A DNA stretch of 64,000 nucleotides from Micromonosporaceae bacterium KJ-029 (lineage in GTDB: Bacteria > Actinomycetota > Actinomycetes > Mycobacteriales > Micromonosporaceae), in contig BIFP01000057.1 of assembly GCA_005402585.1 (NCBI GenBank), positions 20,727-84,726 on the forward strand, in the 5' to 3' direction. The notes below the pieces were generated by a model. The model had not been told where the DNA came from. It saw nothing but the letters and a program-made list of their open reading frames with translations, and ran no database searches. Of this stretch, positions 61,287 to 64,000 are shown in pieces. Numbering within the stretch: the first letter of the stretch is position 1; every line of letters begins with the position of its first letter. The position numbers and the translations under genes are program-made.

Positions 61287-63820
61287 CGCGACTGCGCCTG
61301 CGGCTCCCGGGGGGCCTCGCCCTCGGTGCTTTCCCCGCCGCCAGCCTCGAGATCCGGCACCGTGTCGCCGGCCGGCTCGTCCTCGACCGGAGCCACGCCG
61401 ACCGGGTCGTCCCCAGCGGGATCGTCCTCGGTCACGCCGTCCTCGGTCACTCCGTCCTCGGCGAGGTCGTCTCCGGGCAGTTCGTCGACCGCTTCCCCGG
61501 ACTGCTCGAAGTCCGGCCGGGCCGGCACCGCCCCCGGAGCACCGGGACCGGCGACCAGTTCCTCGGCCACCTCGTCCTCGGTCACCTCGTCCTCGTCGTC
61601 ACCCTCGATGACCACACCGTCGAGTTCGAGCAGCCGCTCCGCCGCGTCGGTCTCCGCGTCGGCGTCGACCTCCGCCGCGCGGGAGAACCACTCGCGGGCC
61701 TCCGCCCGCCGTCCGACGGCCAACAGCGCGTCGGCGTACGCGTACCGCAGCCGGGCCGTCCACGGCTCGGCCACGTCGGTGGTCAGCTCCCGGACCTGGA
61801 GCATGGCCACGGCCGCGTCTCCCTGGCCGAGGTCACCCCGCGCGCCGGCGGCCACGATCAGCAGTTCGATCGCGACGGCCGAATCCAGCTTCTCCCGGTC
61901 CGCACCGCGGAACAGGTCGATCGCCCGCTCCGGCCGGCCCAGCGCCCGCTCACAGTCCGCGATGACCGCGAGGTGGCTCTGCACACCGGTCATCCGGTGG
62001 TACGTCCGCAGCTCGGCGATCGCCGTCTGCCACTCCCCGTTGTGGTACGCGGCCAGGCCGACCGCCTCCCGGACCGCCGAAATCCGCGACGCGAGCCGCC
62101 GTGCCGCCAGTGCATGGGCGAGCGCCTCGGCCGGATTCTCGTCGATCAGCTGACCGGTCGCCACGAGGTGGCGGGCCACGGTCTCCGCGACCGGCTTCGA
62201 CAGGGACAGCAGCTCGGCGCGGACGTCCTTGTCCAGGTCGGTCGCGACGATCTCCTCGGGCAGTTCGGGAGCCGAGGTACGCCCGTCCTCAGCCTGCTCC
62301 CGCCCGTCCCGGTCGGCCCGGAAGCCCCGGTCCTCGCGGAAGCCACGGTCACGGCGCTCGCCGCCCCGCTCGTCACCGCTGCGGCGGAAGCCGCCCTCAC
62401 GGCGCTCACCGAAGCCCTCGCCGCGCGGTGAGCGGTCCCGCTCGCGGAAGCCACCCTCGCGGCCCTCGCGGGTCCCGCCGTCACGGCGCTCGCCGCCACG
62501 GAACCCGCCGTCACGACGCTCCCCACCACGGAAGCCACCATCACGGCGCTCGCCGCCACCGAAGCCGCCGTCACGACGCTCGCCGTCGCGGAACCCGCCC
62601 TCACGGCGCTCACCGCCACGGAACCCGCCCTCGCGACGGTCACCGCCACCGAAGCCGCCCTCTCGGCGCTCACCGTCGCGGCGCTCGGGCCGGAAACCGC
62701 CCTCACGGCGATCGCCTCCGGAGCCGCCCTCACCGCGCCGGAAACCACCACCGTCGCGGCGGAAGCCACCCTCGCGACGGTCACCGCCACCGAAGCCGCT
62801 CTCACGGCGATCACCGCCACGGAACCCGCCCTCGCGACGCTCACCGTCGCGGCGCTCGGGCCGGAAACCGCCCTCACGGCGATCGCCTCCGGAGCCGCCC
62901 TCACCGCGCCGGAAACCACCACCGTCGCGGCGGAAGCCACCCTCGCGACGGTCACCGCCACGGAACCCGCCCTCTCGGCGCTCACCGTCGCGGCGCTCGG
63001 GCCGGAAACCGCCCTCACGGCGATCGCCTCCGGAGCCGCCCTCACCGCGCCGGAAACCACCACCGTCGCGGCGGAAGCCACCCTCGCGACGGTCACCGCC
63101 ACCGAAGCCGCTCTCACGGCGATCACCGCCACGGAACCCGCCCTCGCGACGCTCGCCGTCGCGGAAACCGCCCTCACGACGCTCACCGCCACCGAGGCCG
63201 CCCTCGCGGCGCTCGCCGCCGCGGAATCCACCGTCACGACGCTCACCGCCGCGGAATCCACCATCGCGGCGCTCACCGCCGCGGAAGCCGCTGTCGCGCC
63301 GGTCAGACCGGAATCCGCCCTCGCGGCGGTCACCGTCACGGCGCTCGTTGCCGCGGAATCCACCGTCGCGGCGCTCGCCATCGCGGGAACCGCCTTCACG
63401 GCGCTCGCCATCGCGGGAACCGCCTTCACGGCGCTCGCCACGGAAGCCGCTCGCGCCGCGCTCACCGTCGCGGAAGCCTCCGGAACGCCCGTCACCGCCG
63501 CGGAAGCCACCCGGGCGATCGCCGCCGTCACGGCGGAACCCGCCCTGCCGGTCGTCGCCGCGGCGCTCGCCCCGGAAACCACCACTCGCGCCACGGTCGC
63601 CGTCACGGAAGCCGCCCTCACGACGGTCACCATCCCGCCGGAAGCCACCGGACCGGGAACGGTCGCCGCCGTCGCCGCGTCCACCGTCGCGGAAGCCACG
63701 CTCCCGACCACGGTCATCGCGGTACGACGGACGGTCGCCACGGCGGGCATCGCCGTCACGGTCGCCGGGCCGACCCTCGTAGCCCCGGGGACGGTCTCCG
63801 CCCTGAGGTCCAGAACTCAC
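61283..63820 (-). CDS. TPR-like protein with long Arg/Gly/Asp (RGG-like) repeat region
   Basis: 845 residues. Residues about 1-520 consist of short repeats such as GGFRGGERRDGGFRGGERRE, with almost only Gly, Arg, Asp, Glu and Phe, and include near-identical larger blocks. About 540-770 is helical TPR-like (AEALAHALAARRLASRISAVREAVGLAAYHNGEWQTAIAELRTYHRMTG region). The end is acidic (VIEGDDEDEVTEDEVAEEL). The RGG-like part predicts RNA binding or phase separation. GTG 63820 has AGGAAGG 8 nt upstream. It lies next to an rRNA operon on the same strand. Confidence 0.85.
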   Translation of the reverse strand: MSSGPQGGDRPRGYEGRPGDRDGDARRGDRPSYRDDRGRERGFRDGGRGDGGDRSRSGGFRRDGDRREGGFRDGDRGASGGFRGERRGDDRQGGFRRDGGDRPGGFRGGDGRSGGFRDGERGASGFRGERREGGSRDGERREGGSRDGERRDGGFRGNERRDGDRREGGFRSDRRDSGFRGGERRDGGFRGGERRDGGFRGGERREGGLGGGERREGGFRDGERREGGFRGGDRRESGFGGGDRREGGFRRDGGGFRRGEGGSGGDRREGGFRPERRDGERREGGFRGGDRREGGFRRDGGGFRRGEGGSGGDRREGGFRPERRDGERREGGFRGGDRRESGFGGGDRREGGFRRDGGGFRRGEGGSGGDRREGGFRPERRDGERREGGFGGGDRREGGFRGGERREGGFRDGERRDGGFGGGERRDGGFRGGERRDGGFRGGERRDGGTREGREGGFRERDRSPRGEGFGERREGGFRRSGDERGGERRDRGFREDRGFRADRDGREQAEDGRTSAPELPEEIVATDLDKDVRAELLSLSKPVAETVARHLVATGQLIDENPAEALAHALAARRLASRISAVREAVGLAAYHNGEWQTAIAELRTYHRMTGVQSHLAVIADCERALGRPERAIDLFRGADREKLDSAVAIELLIVAAGARGDLGQGDAAVAMLQVRELTTDVAEPWTARLRYAYADALLAVGRRAEAREWFSRAAEVDADAETDAAERLLELDGVVIEGDDEDEVTEDEVAEELVAGPGAPGAVPARPDFEQSGEAVDELPGDDLAEDGVTEDGVTEDDPAGDDPVGVAPVEDEPAGDTVPDLEAGGGESTEGEAPREPQAQSR
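62690..63170 (-). repeat. In-frame large repeats inside the RGG-like gene
   Basis: A block centred on the sequence for FRRDGGGFRRGEGGSGGD occurs three times. Copies of GATCGCCTCC, a marker within it, lie at 62710, 62881 and 63022, that is 171 and 141 bp apart, both multiples of three. Near-identity at DNA level indicates recent duplication or gene conversion. Confidence 0.85.
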
Positions 63821-63860
63821 TGGTACATCCTTCCTGAATACGCCATCCCATGGCGCAACG

Positions 63861-63899
63861 CAGTCGAGGGCCGACCCGATTCCGGGTGGCCCTCGACTG
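63861..63899 (-). terminator. rRNA operon terminator
   Basis: CAGTCGAGGGCC and GGCCCTCGACTG pair perfectly with an inner ACCCG/CGGGT stem, starting about 9 bp after the 5S 3' end. It separates the rrn operon from the RGG/TPR gene. Confidence 0.9.
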
Positions 63900-63907
63900 T
63901 AACGTGT

Positions 63908-64000
63908 GTCCGGCGGTGTCCTACTCTCCCACACCCTCCCGGGTGCAGTACCATCGGCGCTGGAGGGCTTAGCTTCCGGGTTCGGAATGTAACCGGGCGT
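63908..64000 (-). rRNA. rrf: 5S ribosomal RNA, 3' part (5' end beyond the window)
   Basis: The minus strand reads the conserved 5S sequence: CATTCCGAACCCGGAAGCTAA (loop B/C region, here in part), then GATGGTACTGCA, GGGAGAGTAGGACACCGCCGG at the 3' end. About the first 25 nt lie outside the window. The 16S and 23S genes should lie upstream at higher coordinates. Confidence 0.95.

Noticed and set aside
62690..63170. Regularly spaced repeats that might suggest a CRISPR array
   Set aside because: The repeats keep a protein reading frame, have no constant spacer length and lie inside a coding gene.
62101..63837. Long plus-strand and alternative minus-strand ORFs (over 500 codons) across the repeat region
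   Set aside because: They arise from the periodic GC-rich repeat. Only the frame with the TPR domain, a good ribosome-binding site and an ordinary N-terminus is supported.

Overview
The window is very GC-rich DNA from an actinomycete. Gene content and order in the right half (der, cmk, rluB, scpB, scpA, parA, xerD, ald, pyrG, murJ, steA/steB, recN, nadK, tlyA), the many GTG starts and the 5S rRNA fit Micromonosporaceae, most likely Micromonospora. This is inference from gene content; no search was run.

Bases 1-3000 are a graveyard of mobile DNA: a decayed large serine recombinase, a leucine-rich-repeat-variant fragment, and an IS1380-family transposase split by about 750 bp of foreign DNA that carries a lipoprotein gene.

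Bases 3048-22419 are a carbohydrate-utilisation island. A minus-strand operon (10720 to 3048) encodes a binding protein, two permeases, an SMP-30-type lactonase, an enolase-superfamily sugar-acid dehydratase, a uronate-dehydrogenase-like enzyme, a KDG-type kinase and a KDPG-type aldolase. Next come a CE7 acetyl esterase, a divergent 1567-residue secreted carbohydrate-active enzyme, an IclR regulator, and a second minus-strand operon (22419 to 17768) with two paralogous enolase-superfamily dehydratases, a DHDPS-family enzyme, an SDR and a YesL/DUF624 membrane protein. A 15-bp dyad of the form CC-N7-GG recurs upstream of both operons, at the start of the secreted enzyme and in front of iclR, so this looks like one IclR regulon. 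The implied flow is extracellular deacetylation and depolymerisation, import, oxidation and dehydration to 2-keto-3-deoxy acids, and aldol cleavage to central metabolites.

Bases 22664-34091 are mosaic: an IS4-family element with a frameshifted transposase, a truncated ABC ATPase, an IS5-family element with a likely programmed frameshift plus a solitary IS end, decayed genes, several small hypothetical genes, a beta-lactamase-fold hydrolase, and an excisionase plus tyrosine integrase beside tRNA-Pro(GGG). The tRNA is the border between island and core.

From 34219 onward the DNA is conserved core, nearly all minus strand, with genes joined by 4-nt ATGA/GTGA overlaps. The most unusual observation is here. 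At six junctions a tiny ORF (24-52 codons, often beginning [V/M]xER..R) fills the gap between neighbouring genes. Five overlap the upstream stop and the downstream start by 4 nt on each side; the sixth does so only on the downstream side. They look like translational relay peptides made from a dispersed repeat. The window ends with a TPR protein carrying a long Arg/Gly/Asp repeat region, an rRNA-operon terminator and the 3' part of a 5S rRNA gene.
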